From: Streptomyces umbrinus
GTDB taxonomy: Bacteria; Actinomycetota; Actinomycetes; Streptomycetales; Streptomycetaceae
Assembly (NCBI RefSeq): GCF_030817415.1
Contig: NZ_JAUSZI010000002.1
Coordinates: forward strand, 12,228,984 to 12,292,983
Direction of reading: 5' to 3'
Length of the DNA stretch: 64,000 nt
In this document: in pieces, positions 17,933 through 26,200 of the stretch
Layout: every line of letters begins with the position of its first letter
Position numbering within the stretch: the stretch's first letter is position 1
Position numbers and translations under genes: made by a program
The notes under the pieces: generated by a model
What the model was told of the DNA's origin: nothing
The model's input: only the letters and a program-made list of their open reading frames with translations
Database searches by the model: none

Positions 17933-19138
17933 TTAGTGCCAGGACACCGCGACGATGCCGTGGCGCTTCAGCACGGTGTCCTGGGGCAGAGGGGACGGAG
18001 CAGGACCCGGCAGGAACCTGATCGTTGCCGCTCCCCGGCGGCGGTGGTCCTGAGCCCAGCGCCGAAGCAGATTCAGGTATTCGTCCGCGAGGCTTTCGGC
18101 CTGCGGACCGTGAGCGACCACGCCGCTCTCGAAACCGCCGGTGTCCTCGTTTTCGCGGCGGATGCGGTAGGCGATGCTGTCCTCGCTGACCAGCGCCGGC
18201 ACACCGAGCAGGGCTGATGCGTCCACGAGCCCGCTCTCGACGACGTCCTTGGACGCGTGTAGCCGTGCCGCACTCGACAGCTGGAGCGTGAGGTACAGCT
18301 CCAGCTCGTCGGGCAGGTCGTAGGCCGCCCCCGACCAGCTCTCCATCTTCGGGGTGTCCAGAGCATGGTTCAGAGCCTCTGCGTTGAGGCGTACCCGCAC
18401 GTCGTCGGTCTGCACGGCGACGCCGTCCCGCAGCACCGCTTTGGACTCCTTGGCAGCTCCCTCACCCTGCATGGGCACGAAACGCGCCAGACGATAGGAG
18501 TGGCTGACCAGACCCTCACCATCACGGTCGAACGCGATCGACCGGGTCGTGCCGCGTACCGTCAGCGGGACGACGAGCCTGCCGTTCCCGGTGAGCCCAC
18601 TGATCCACGACGGGGGGATGTCCCACGCGGCTGCGGTGACGATGATCCGGTCGTACGGCGTTCCGTCAGGGACACCGGTCTCGCCGTCGGCGAGGACCGT
18701 CTTCACCTGGCCGTACCCGGAGTCGTCCAGGCACAGGCGGGCGCGGTCGACGATGTCACGGTCAATGTCGACCGTGGTGACGACTCCGTCGCTGCCTACG
18801 AGTTCCTGGATGAGCGCGGCGTTGTAGCCACCGGAACCGATCTCCAGGACCTTCATGCCAGGCTCGATGTTGGCCTGTTCCAGCATCACGGCCTGGAGAT
18901 GAGCGGCGGACATCACGCTGATGTCCAGGCCGTGCTCGTCCTTCTTGACCGGAACGGTGCGGTGGAGGTCGTAGGCGAGGTCCAGGGGCGCGTCCGGTGC
19001 GAACCGGTGCCGGGGCACTGCGGCGAAGGCAGCGGCGACCGGTTCGGACGTGATCGCGTCCTGGTCACGGAGTGCACGGACCATGTCCGCGCGTAGCGCG
19101 TCGGGATCGTGGACATGCGGTTCATCAATGGTAGTCAT
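17933..19138 (-). CDS. FxLD-system methyltransferase (protein isoaspartyl O-methyltransferase-like)
   Basis: The 401-aa protein has a PCMT-like N-terminal half: VPRHRFAP (residues 41-48), SAAH (77-80) and SAM motif I LEIGSGGYNA (98-107). A roughly 180-residue C-terminal domain is specific to the FxLD methyltransferase family. Related lanthipeptide enzymes methylate an Asp side chain, which then forms aspartimide or isoaspartate; the core contains one Asp (D46). The ATG at 19138 was chosen. A TTG at 19195 lengthens the protein by 19 residues but lacks a better ribosome site. It is the first gene of the cluster, 64 bases before the precursor. Confidence 0.88.
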   Translation of the reverse strand: MTTIDEPHVHDPDALRADMVRALRDQDAITSEPVAAAFAAVPRHRFAPDAPLDLAYDLHRTVPVKKDEHGLDISVMSAAHLQAVMLEQANIEPGMKVLEIGSGGYNAALIQELVGSDGVVTTVDIDRDIVDRARLCLDDSGYGQVKTVLADGETGVPDGTPYDRIIVTAAAWDIPPSWISGLTGNGRLVVPLTVRGTTRSIAFDRDGEGLVSHSYRLARFVPMQGEGAAKESKAVLRDGVAVQTDDVRVRLNAEALNHALDTPKMESWSGAAYDLPDELELYLTLQLSSAARLHASKDVVESGLVDASALLGVPALVSEDSIAYRIRRENEDTGGFESGVVAHGPQAESLADEYLNLLRRWAQDHRRRGAATIRFLPGPAPSPLPQDTVLKRHGIVAVSWH

Positions 19139-19428
19139 CCGATTACCCACTTCTGTTGGGAGGTTGGTGCTTGCGGCAGCCGGCTTGGTGGTCAAGCGAG
19201 GACGCTAGCCAGGCCGTCATCGCTGGGAGGTGGCTTTGCGCCGCCGGAGCGGCAGCACTCGGTGTTCGACTGAACAGCAGTTCCCTGGCTCGTCACTGCG
19301 TTCGCTCTCCTCTCGTTGAAGCAGTTCGGGTGGGGAGGAGCCAGCGTGAGGGGGTACGTGAGGCCCTCGCCTGGAGAACGCGCTATTTCCGGTTCTGATA
19401 CTCCCGATGGCCAACTCGGCACGGGACG

Positions 19429-19493
19429 CCCGGCGTGGAGGGTTGCCATGCCGTCCGAGGCGAACCGGTGGCCGCCTGGCCCTCCACGCCGGG
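19429..19493. terminator. 14-bp perfect inverted repeat between two operons
   Basis: Arms CCCGGCGTGGAGGG (19429-19442) and CCCTCCACGCCGGG (19480-19493) are exact reverse complements separated by 37 bases. The position, after the GntR/protease operon and before the lanthipeptide operon, fits a transcription terminator. An operator is also possible. The remaining bases of the 19139-19562 gap show no gene. Confidence 0.5.
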
Positions 19494-19562
19494 AGCAGGA
19501 GCTGCCTGGTGCCGACAGCCTCTTATGCGGCGGCCACCGGGCGGGAACCACAGTCAGGTCAG

Positions 19563-19736
19563 CTACGGGTACCGGCGCCGACGGTTAGAACCGCTGGCGC
19601 CATCAGCAGGGTTCTCGGCGTGACTCGCGGTAGGAAGGAGCGTCCTGTCCTTCCAGACCTCATTGACCACTTGTGTGCCGAAGGCCTCCACGGCGTGTGC
19701 GATCAGGGCAGCTTGCTTCTCGTACGTCTCGCGACC
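19563..19736 (-). pseudogene. C-terminal remnant of a second HELVH-type zinc peptidase gene
   Basis: A minus-strand frame reads RETYEKQAALIAHAVEAFGT then VVNEVWKDRTLLPTA and stops. It aligns without gaps to the C-terminus of the intact peptidase at 21406-22257 (REAYDRGARFFADVTAATGT, then INRVWKDTTLQPTA). Only the last 50-odd residues remain. Its first part overlaps the 3' end of the CPBP protease gene in another frame, so the protease's last codons were built from peptidase sequence. Confidence 0.8.
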
Positions 19737-20833
19737 TGCGCCGTGCGGCTCTCCAGCCAGGACCAGCCGACCCCGGCGAGCATGATCACGCACACTCCTA
19801 GGAGCGGCGGCATCCCGAACAGGATGTTGACGACGTTGTAGGTGGCGTGGGCCAGGATGAGCGGGATCACCCGGCGGTAGCGGTGATACAGCCACCCTGC
19901 CGTGATGCCCAACGGCAGTACGGCCAGGGCCGGCCAAAGCCCCAGGTAGAGGTGCGGGAGGGCACGCATCAATGCTGTGACGAGCAGGACCTCCCACAAG
20001 GGCCGGCGTGCGGCCGTCAGCACGGCCACGACCACTGCTGTCGCCAGTACCTCCTCCACGGTCGCGGACCACAGCGCGTGGGCCAGATGCGGCCCGAGGT
20101 CTGGGACCCCGGCCGCGGTCGCCTGATCGCCCTTGAGGACGGGGCCCGGCAGCCGCGCCAGCACCCCGATGAGGAACACCGACGCGCAGATCGCTGCCGC
20201 GTGGGCATAGAAGACCAGCTCCCCCTGAGCCTTCTGCGCACGCTCGGCCTTGGTGCGCTTGCGGAACGGCCGCACTGGGTGAGCCAGATTCAGCCGTTGG
20301 AGAGTGATCCCGCAGCGGGCGGTCACCTCGACACACAGCCAGACCCAGACCACCAGCTCGGCGAGATGCCCGGCGATCTGCGTGGAGGCACGGTCAGCGG
20401 TGAACTCACCGGCCTCGTCCGCCACGATCACGGCGAGCGACCCGACCAGCACCGTCACCTGCCGCAACGGCCACCTCGTGCCCTGCGGGCGAGGGCGGGT
20501 GAGGATCAGCCCCAGCAGCCAGACCTCGGCCCCTGCGAGGCCGACCAGCCGGCCGATCTCCTCAATGCGGAGGACCTCGAGGGGGACCTCTGCGCCGGAC
20601 TGCTGCACGACAGCCACGACGGCGCCGGCCAGATGAGGACCGCCCGCGAGAGCGAACAGCGTGAGTACCAGTACGTACGCGCGTGCCGCGCTCCAGGACA
20701 CGGGCGGTCGGCCGGCAACCGAGGACTGGCTTGTGGAGTCGGTGGTGCGAGCGCCGGTGGCCCCCGCATCCTGCTCTTCATGGGCCAGATCCGCCAGGTC
20801 AGGCCGGCGGGCCGCTGCTGCGTTGTCAGGCAT
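19703..20833 (-). CDS. CPBP/PrsW-like intramembrane metalloprotease
   Basis: The 376-aa protein has about eight membrane helices. The C-terminal half carries CPBP (CAAX protease and bacteriocin-processing) motifs: TVEEVLA, ALPHLYLG and LILAHATYNVV, supplying Glu-Glu, His and His/Asn of the membrane zinc site. CPBP enzymes cleave or sense membrane and prenylated peptides, and some act in bacteriocin immunity. The usual EExxxR arginine is absent. The ATG overlaps the upstream GntR gene by 8 bases. The last 11 or so codons run through the peptidase remnant. As last intact gene of the operon it may release a target controlled by the upstream GntR proteins; this is inference. Confidence 0.78.
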   Translation of the reverse strand: MPDNAAAARRPDLADLAHEEQDAGATGARTTDSTSQSSVAGRPPVSWSAARAYVLVLTLFALAGGPHLAGAVVAVVQQSGAEVPLEVLRIEEIGRLVGLAGAEVWLLGLILTRPRPQGTRWPLRQVTVLVGSLAVIVADEAGEFTADRASTQIAGHLAELVVWVWLCVEVTARCGITLQRLNLAHPVRPFRKRTKAERAQKAQGELVFYAHAAAICASVFLIGVLARLPGPVLKGDQATAAGVPDLGPHLAHALWSATVEEVLATAVVVAVLTAARRPLWEVLLVTALMRALPHLYLGLWPALAVLPLGITAGWLYHRYRRVIPLILAHATYNVVNILFGMPPLLGVCVIMLAGVGWSWLESRTAQVARRTRSKLP

Positions 20834-21413
20834 GGAACAACCCCCGCTCGCGGTCGGCGTCAGGGACCTGGCCGCAATCCGTGTGCGCGCGACCAGTGCC
20901 AGGCTGGGGACAGGCCTCGGATGGGATGAGCTGGGCGACCACAGTGCCGTAGCGGGCGATCGGGCCTGCGCTCGTGAGAATGCCCCCGTCCTTGAGCGGC
21001 TTGAGGGCCAGCGAGATGGTGGATCTTGCGACGCCGAACTCCTTACTCAAGGCGGTGATGCTGGGGAGGAGTTCACCAATGGGGTAGGTGCCGTCACTGA
21101 TCCGCTTACGGATGGTGTCTGCGATGTCGTTCTTGCGTGCGCGCTCCTGCCATTTCGAGGGCGTGGTGCCGCACGGGGTGACACCGCCTCCGCCGCCGGC
21201 TCGTGTGGCGACGAGACCTTCGTCCCGGAGCTGCTGAAGGGTCTTGCTGATCACGTGCGGGGTGGTCCCGAAACGCCGTGCTAGCTCACCGGATCGGCGG
21301 ACTGTGCCGGGGGACCAGGTGCCATCGGTGATCTCTTTGCGCAGGGTGTCGGCGAACTCCGTGCTGGGATGGACCCGCAGCCTGCGGAGTACGGAGTTGG
21401 GCTCGTCACGCAT
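20826..21413 (-). CDS. Double winged-helix GntR-type DNA-binding protein
   Basis: The 195-aa protein has two GntR winged helices in tandem: residues 16-80 (ADTLRKEITDGTWSPG...ELARRFGTTPHVISKTLQQL) and 95-162 (ADTIRKRISDGTYPIG...ALSKEFGVARSTISLALKPL). No ligand-binding domain is present. The last 13 residues (VPDADRERGLFHA) are not GntR sequence and match the C-terminus of the glutamine-synthetase-like protein in the same operon (VPDTERERGFLRA). The start overlaps the peptidase gene by 8 bases. The first wing is Gly-rich and less conserved. Confidence 0.85.
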   Translation of the reverse strand: MRDEPNSVLRRLRVHPSTEFADTLRKEITDGTWSPGTVRRSGELARRFGTTPHVISKTLQQLRDEGLVATRAGGGGGVTPCGTTPSKWQERARKNDIADTIRKRISDGTYPIGELLPSITALSKEFGVARSTISLALKPLKDGGILTSAGPIARYGTVVAQLIPSEACPQPGTGRAHTDCGQVPDADRERGLFHA

Positions 21414-22257
21414 GGTCGCGCCCTCGTTTCCGCTCCACGTCCGTGACGCGGCCGAGCCAGGCGTCGGCGTCGGTGAACTCCCCTGCGGTGGGCTGCAGAG
21501 TGGTGTCCTTCCAGACCCTGTTGATCGTGTCGGTTCCGGTTGCGGCGGTGACGTCGGCGAAGAAGCGGGCCCCCCGGTCGTACGCTTCGCGGCTCGGGCC
21601 GAGACGACCGATGCCGGGCAGGCCGTTGTGAAGCCGGTAGCGCCAGGACTTCGAGGCATCCCGGTAGTGATCGACCGGCGCGCCGAACAATCGGCCTGTG
21701 ATGTGACGATCCGCCCAGGCGGCGTGACCCTCGCGGAGGGTGGTGACACTACGGGGGTCGATACCTCGGAGGTGGGGCAAGAGTGTCTTCCACACGGTCC
21801 CTACAGCCGCAGCGAACTGCAGATGGTGGACCAGCTCATGAGCGACCACCTGGAGAAGGGAGGGCTCGTGGGCGAGGACTCCGGCGTGGCGCAGGGCCTT
21901 GGGCGCCATGAGGGTCTCGTACGCTCCGCCTTCGACCTCCATGCTCGTTGCGAGCTTCAGAGGCCAAGTCAGTGCACTGGTGACGCGAGCAGTCTCAAGC
22001 ATTGCTATGCGGACGACGCCGATGGGTCCGGGCCCCAGGTCCAGATCCGCGATGTCCCGGGCCAGGATGCGCTGCGCGTGTTGGACCTGCGCGTGCCGCC
22101 AGGCCTTCGGGGTCAGTAGGCGAAAGGAGACGTCCGAAGGGATGGACAGGCCGGTGGTCGTCTCCATGTCCGGGGCCACCCTGTGGAGGGTTTCGGAGAT
22201 CCGCTCGCGCAACTCGTCGTGGCGGCGGGTGTCGTCATGGACGGTAAAGCTGGTCAC
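21406..22257 (-). CDS. Zinc metallopeptidase with HELVH motif
   Basis: The 283-aa soluble protein carries the gluzincin-type zinc motif HELVH at residues 140-144 and a downstream EGH (176-178) that could supply the third ligand. No signal peptide or membrane helix is present, so it should be cytoplasmic unless attached by partners. No named family was recognised with certainty. Its C-terminal 50 residues recur as a remnant at 19563-19736. It starts with an ATGA overlap on the triple-GntR gene and ends overlapping the double-GntR gene. Confidence 0.78.
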   Translation of the reverse strand: MTSFTVHDDTRRHDELRERISETLHRVAPDMETTTGLSIPSDVSFRLLTPKAWRHAQVQHAQRILARDIADLDLGPGPIGVVRIAMLETARVTSALTWPLKLATSMEVEGGAYETLMAPKALRHAGVLAHEPSLLQVVAHELVHHLQFAAAVGTVWKTLLPHLRGIDPRSVTTLREGHAAWADRHITGRLFGAPVDHYRDASKSWRYRLHNGLPGIGRLGPSREAYDRGARFFADVTAATGTDTINRVWKDTTLQPTAGEFTDADAWLGRVTDVERKRGRDHA

Positions 22258-23039
22258 TGATGGTCCTGTTCAGAGATTGCCGCGGCGTCGCAAGACACCG
22301 GATCACGGGTGGCGTTCCTGACGGGGGCAGGCGGTTCGGAAGTCGGCCGGGCGGAGTACGACCGCCCCGGTCCGTTGGCGATGAGTCCTTCCGTCCTGAG
22401 CGGTCTGATTGCCTTCGAAATCGTGGTCAGCCCCACGTCGAACTCAGTGGCCAGTTCCTGAATGGCGGGCAGTCGGCTGCCGGGCGGATAGATGCCATCA
22501 CCCAGCCGCTCCCGGAGTGCCTGCCCGACGTACGCCACGGTCTTCGACGCTCTGCCGGACGGAGGAACCCCCGGCTGTCCCGGGTCGACGACGTAGGTAC
22601 CCAGTGTTCTGAACGAGGCGAGGAGCTTCTCCTGATGCAGTGGCTTCAGGGCCGTTCGGATGCTGGTGGGAGTCACCCCGAACTCGACGGCAAAGTGCCG
22701 CAGCGACGGCAGCCACGTCCTGACGGCATACGTGCCGTCACCGATCCGCGAACGGACGATCTGCTCGATCTCACTGATCCCGGTGACCGGCACGAGAGAC
22801 TGCGGGTCCGGAACCCGGGTTCCGCGGCGGCCCACCGATGAGTGGAGATCGCCGTTGTCCCTCAGCGGTCGGAGAGCACGGCTGACCACCCACTTGGGCA
22901 CACCAAATTCAACGGAGAGAGTCCGCTCCGAGGGCAGCTGAGTCCCGGGACCGTACGTGCCATCGGCCAGCCGTTTCCGGATGACCTTCCTGACCAGTTC
23001 GGGGGTCATGCGGCGGCGATGCGATGGAGTTTCAGGCAC
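22254..23039 (-). CDS. Triple winged-helix GntR-type DNA-binding protein
   Basis: The 261-aa protein is almost entirely three tandem GntR winged helices, about residues 11-80, 84-155 and 163-234. Each has the pattern (I/V/A)xxRLxDGxY..G..LPS...L..EFGV....V/I..AL.PL. Normal GntR regulators have one such domain plus an effector domain; none is present here. The GTG at 23039 overlaps the upstream stop (GTGCCTGA). It is favoured over an ATG at 23009 because the CPBP gene begins at the homologous position as ATGCCTGA behind a copied upstream tail. A three-domain protein could bind a long or repeated operator as a monomer. Confidence 0.85.
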   Translation of the reverse strand: MPETPSHRRRMTPELVRKVIRKRLADGTYGPGTQLPSERTLSVEFGVPKWVVSRALRPLRDNGDLHSSVGRRGTRVPDPQSLVPVTGISEIEQIVRSRIGDGTYAVRTWLPSLRHFAVEFGVTPTSIRTALKPLHQEKLLASFRTLGTYVVDPGQPGVPPSGRASKTVAYVGQALRERLGDGIYPPGSRLPAIQELATEFDVGLTTISKAIRPLRTEGLIANGPGRSYSARPTSEPPAPVRNATRDPVSCDAAAISEQDHQ

Positions 23040-24438
23040 GGAGGAACCCCCGTTCCCGTTCGGTATCCGGGACGCGATGGCGGTGCCAACGGATCTCGTG
23101 CCGGGCCGCACCGGCGTAGTGCCGCACCACGGCCGGCCCGAACGCTTCCAGCGCGGTCTTGCTGGAGCGGAAGTCGGCCAGGGCCTCGACGAGGTCGGCT
23201 GGTACGGGCAGGCCATCATCCGTCTGGTACGCATCACCGGTGGTCTGGGGCGGGAGGTCGGGCCGCGCTGTGAGGCCGTGGTGGATGGCGGCGAGGGCCG
23301 CGGCCAGCGCGAGGTAGGGGTTGGCGTCGGCGCCCGGGAGACGGACCTCCAGGTGTGCCCCGTCTCCGTGCCCGGTGACCCGGATCGCGCAACCGCGGTT
23401 GTCGCGGCCCCAGGTGAAATGAGTGGGAGCGAACGAGCGCGCCACGAACCGTTTGTAGGAGTTGATGTGGGGCGCGAGGAGCGGGGTCAGGTGCGGCAGG
23501 CCGGAGATCAGCCCGGCAATGGCCTGCCGCATCGTGTCGGGCAGATCCCCCTCGTGCGGAACGGCGAAGGCGTTGCGGCCGTCGCGCCACAGCGACAGGT
23601 GCAGGTGCAGACCGCTGCCCACCCCGGTCTGCGGGGCGGCCATGAACGTGGGCACCATCGCGTGACGCTCTGCCAGGTGCCGTACGGCGTGCTGGTACAC
23701 GGTGTACGCGTCACAGGCCGCCAGCGCCCCACCGTAGGGGAATGTGACCTCGACCTGGCCGGCAGCGCCCTCGCTCTTGACCGCCTCGACCGGCGTGCCG
23801 GCGCCCCGCAGGACCTCCGCCAGATCGTCGAAGAAGTCCGTCAGCGCCACGGGATGGTCGAGGGCGTAGTCGAGGTTGTGCGGCGCCACCGGTTCCAGAC
23901 CCTGGTACCCGGCCGCGTGTGCCTGCTGCGCGGTGCCCTGGTAGAGCATGAACTCGCTCTCCAGACCCACCTTTACGTCCAGGCCGAGTTTCGTGAGGCG
24001 GTCGAGCTGGGTGCGCAGCATGGCGCGGGGCGCGACGCCGATCGGAAGACCGCTGTGGTGGAAGGCGTCGGCGTGGATGAGAACGGCGCCTGGCATGTAC
24101 GGCACGCGGCGGATGGTGGCCAGGTCGGGGACGACGCCCATGTCCCCGAACCCCGTCTCCCAGCCGGTCAGTTCGAAGCCGTCCAGCGGCTCCATGTCGA
24201 CGTTGGTGGCCAGGATGTAGGCGCACATCTCCGCCCCGGCCCTCGCCCCTGATTCCGCCCCGTCCTGCGTCTGCTTCGTGATCGTCTGCAGGAAGCCGGG
24301 GGCGTCGAGGCGCTTGCCCTTCAGCTGGCCGAGCATGTTGGGGACGGCGAGCAGCACCGTGGTGACGGCACCGCTGTCCACCGCGGTCTTCAGGTCGTCG
24401 AGGGACAGGCATCCGGCGTGCTGGTTGTCCTCGCTCAT
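23032..24438 (-). CDS. Glutamine-synthetase-like gamma-glutamyl ligase (GlnA3/GlnA4 type)
   Basis: The 468-aa GS-fold ligase has ESE at residues 160-162, GSGLHLHLSL (274-283), HINSYKRF (324-331), WGRDNRGCAIRV (343-354) and LEVRLPGADANPYLALAA (363-380), so glutamate and ATP sites are present. The adenylylation-site region of true GlnA is missing. In Streptomyces, GlnA paralogues of this kind attach glutamate to polyamines or ethanolamine rather than ammonia. The adjacent, 1-base-overlapping permease gene supports an amine or amino acid substrate. The exact substrate cannot be read from sequence. Confidence 0.85.
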   Translation of the reverse strand: MSEDNQHAGCLSLDDLKTAVDSGAVTTVLLAVPNMLGQLKGKRLDAPGFLQTITKQTQDGAESGARAGAEMCAYILATNVDMEPLDGFELTGWETGFGDMGVVPDLATIRRVPYMPGAVLIHADAFHHSGLPIGVAPRAMLRTQLDRLTKLGLDVKVGLESEFMLYQGTAQQAHAAGYQGLEPVAPHNLDYALDHPVALTDFFDDLAEVLRGAGTPVEAVKSEGAAGQVEVTFPYGGALAACDAYTVYQHAVRHLAERHAMVPTFMAAPQTGVGSGLHLHLSLWRDGRNAFAVPHEGDLPDTMRQAIAGLISGLPHLTPLLAPHINSYKRFVARSFAPTHFTWGRDNRGCAIRVTGHGDGAHLEVRLPGADANPYLALAAALAAIHHGLTARPDLPPQTTGDAYQTDDGLPVPADLVEALADFRSSKTALEAFGPAVVRHYAGAARHEIRWHRHRVPDTERERGFLRA

Positions 24439-25919
24439 CACACGACCCCCTCGGCCACGGCGGCGTGTTCCGCCGAGTTCCCGAGCGGGGGGATCTTGTA
24501 GGAGCGTCGCCCCTTGGTGATCCACATGATCCATGCAAGGAGCAGCACGACGAGCAGGGTGACGCCCGAGTAGTTGAACGACTTGAAGGTGATCGGATAG
24601 GTCTGCGGCAGAACGAGTACCCCGGTCAGGACGATCACGTAGACCACGGAGATCCAGCCCAGTGGCTTGCTCCAGGCGCCGAGGGTCCAGGGGCCGGGCT
24701 CGAAGCGTTCAGGGAAGCGCAGCTTCAGGAAGACCGGGATCACGTAGGCGGGCGTGATACCGATGACGTTGATCGCGGTGACGGCGGCGTACGCGGTCGG
24801 CGACCACAGATTCGGCAGCGCCAGCACGAGCGCGACGCCCACGGACAGCCACACCGCGGCGATCGGGGTGCGGGTGCGGGAGCTCACCCGCCGCCAGGTC
24901 GCGGAGAACGGCAGAGCCCCGTCGCGGGAGAACGCGTACACCATGCGGCTGGACGCGGCGGTTTCCGCATTGCCGCAGAACAGCTGTGCCACGATCACAA
25001 CGACCAGCAGCACCTTGGCCATGCCCGTGCCCAGGACGTCGATGAAGATCTGCACCGGCGGCACGCCCGTGCTCGTGTTCAGGGTGCCGGCGTAGTCCTC
25101 GATGGCGAACAGCAGCCCGGCCAGGAGCACGAAACCGGCCACCCAGGAGTAGAGGACGGCGCGGACCATGCCCCGGGGGGCCGCCATCTGCGCCTGCTTG
25201 GTCTCCTCCGACAAGTGGGAAGAGGCGTCGTAGCCGCAGAACGTGTACGCGGCCACAAGGATTCCGAGCACCCCCCAGAGCGGGTGGTTGAAGCCCGTGC
25301 CGTTGACGAACTCCGTGAAGACGAAGCCCACGCTCCGGCGCTCCCCTGGGGCCAGGGTCAGTGCACCGACGATCAGTGCAACGCCGCCCAGCTGCCACCA
25401 CACGGAGATCGAGTTGAGGATGTTGACCAGGCGCACCCCGAACGAGTTCAGCGTGCCGAACAGCAGCAGGATCCCCGCGAAGATCAGGATGGTTGTCTCG
25501 GGTGTGGGCTGCATACCCCACTGCAGGTTGGCGAGCGCGCCGACAAATACGGCGCATCCGTACGCGATGGCAGCGATGGCGGCGACCAGGCCCAGGAGGT
25601 TGAGCCAGCCCGTGGCCCAGGCCCAGCGGGGGCCGCCGAGCCGGTGGGCCATGAAGTACAGGCCGCCGGAGGTGGGATAGGCGGAGACGACCTCGGCCAG
25701 ACACGCAGCGAGCAGCAGCGTCATGAAGCCGATGCCGACCCAGCCCCACATGATGACCGCAGGGCCGCCGGTGACCATGCCGAAGGCGAACATCGTCAGG
25801 GCGCCGGCGAGAATGCAGATGACGCTGAACGAGCTGGAGAAGTTTCCGAACTCGCCTATCTTGCGGGCCAGTTCGGGCTGGTAGCCGTGCGAACGCAGCG
25901 CGGCGTCATCGTCCAGCAT
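24438..25919 (-). CDS. APC-superfamily amino-acid/amine permease
   Basis: The 493-aa protein has about 12 membrane helices and APC signatures: GEFGNFSSSFSVICILAGAL in helix 1, then AEVVSAYPTSGGLYFMA, FCGYDASSHLSEETKQA and NAETAASSRMVYAFSRDGALP. It is expected to import an amino acid, polyamine or ethanolamine across the plasma membrane for the ligase encoded next (TGATG overlap). The ATG at 25919 follows a TAA by four bases, consistent with coupling to the small upstream ORF. GTG 25949 or ATG 25964 in the same frame are alternatives. Confidence 0.9.
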   Translation of the reverse strand: MLDDDAALRSHGYQPELARKIGEFGNFSSSFSVICILAGALTMFAFGMVTGGPAVIMWGWVGIGFMTLLLAACLAEVVSAYPTSGGLYFMAHRLGGPRWAWATGWLNLLGLVAAIAAIAYGCAVFVGALANLQWGMQPTPETTILIFAGILLLFGTLNSFGVRLVNILNSISVWWQLGGVALIVGALTLAPGERRSVGFVFTEFVNGTGFNHPLWGVLGILVAAYTFCGYDASSHLSEETKQAQMAAPRGMVRAVLYSWVAGFVLLAGLLFAIEDYAGTLNTSTGVPPVQIFIDVLGTGMAKVLLVVVIVAQLFCGNAETAASSRMVYAFSRDGALPFSATWRRVSSRTRTPIAAVWLSVGVALVLALPNLWSPTAYAAVTAINVIGITPAYVIPVFLKLRFPERFEPGPWTLGAWSKPLGWISVVYVIVLTGVLVLPQTYPITFKSFNYSGVTLLVVLLLAWIMWITKGRRSYKIPPLGNSAEHAAVAEGVV

Positions 25920-25923
25920 GGCG

Positions 25924-26121
25924 TTAGCGGGTCGTGAGTGGGACACCGGGCACCTCTGCGGCATAGGGAGGGGAACAGAGCGTGTAGGAACGGGTGACAG
26001 CGGTGAGGGCGAGGCCCTGGCCGAGCAATGTCAGGCCGCTGACCATGCTGAAGGCCACCGCGATATGGAGCGCGCGGTTGCTGAACCTGCCCGGCCGGTG
26101 CCGGACGTGTCGTAAGAACAA
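25924..26121 (-). CDS. Small single-span membrane peptide upstream of the permease
   Basis: The putative 65-aa product has one hydrophobic span (LHIAVAFSMVSGLTLLGQGL) behind a basic stretch. A TTG start lies nine bases after AGAGGA. The stop is four bases before the permease ATG, favouring a translated leader or small partner protein. No family was recognised, and the TTG start makes the call tentative. Confidence 0.4.
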   Translation of the reverse strand: MFLRHVRHRPGRFSNRALHIAVAFSMVSGLTLLGQGLALTAVTRSYTLCSPPYAAEVPGVPLTTR

Positions 26122-26200
26122 CGGGGACGATCCTCTGGATGGGTCGTAGGAAGGGACGGCGGCGGGGCGCGGGGTGGTGGCGGAGGGCCTCGGGTGGTCT

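Noticed and set aside
23032..24438. Primary glutamine synthetase for nitrogen assimilation
   Set aside because: The adenylylation-site region of GlnA is absent, no nitrogen-regulation genes are near, and the adjacent permease favours a gamma-glutamyl ligase for another amine.
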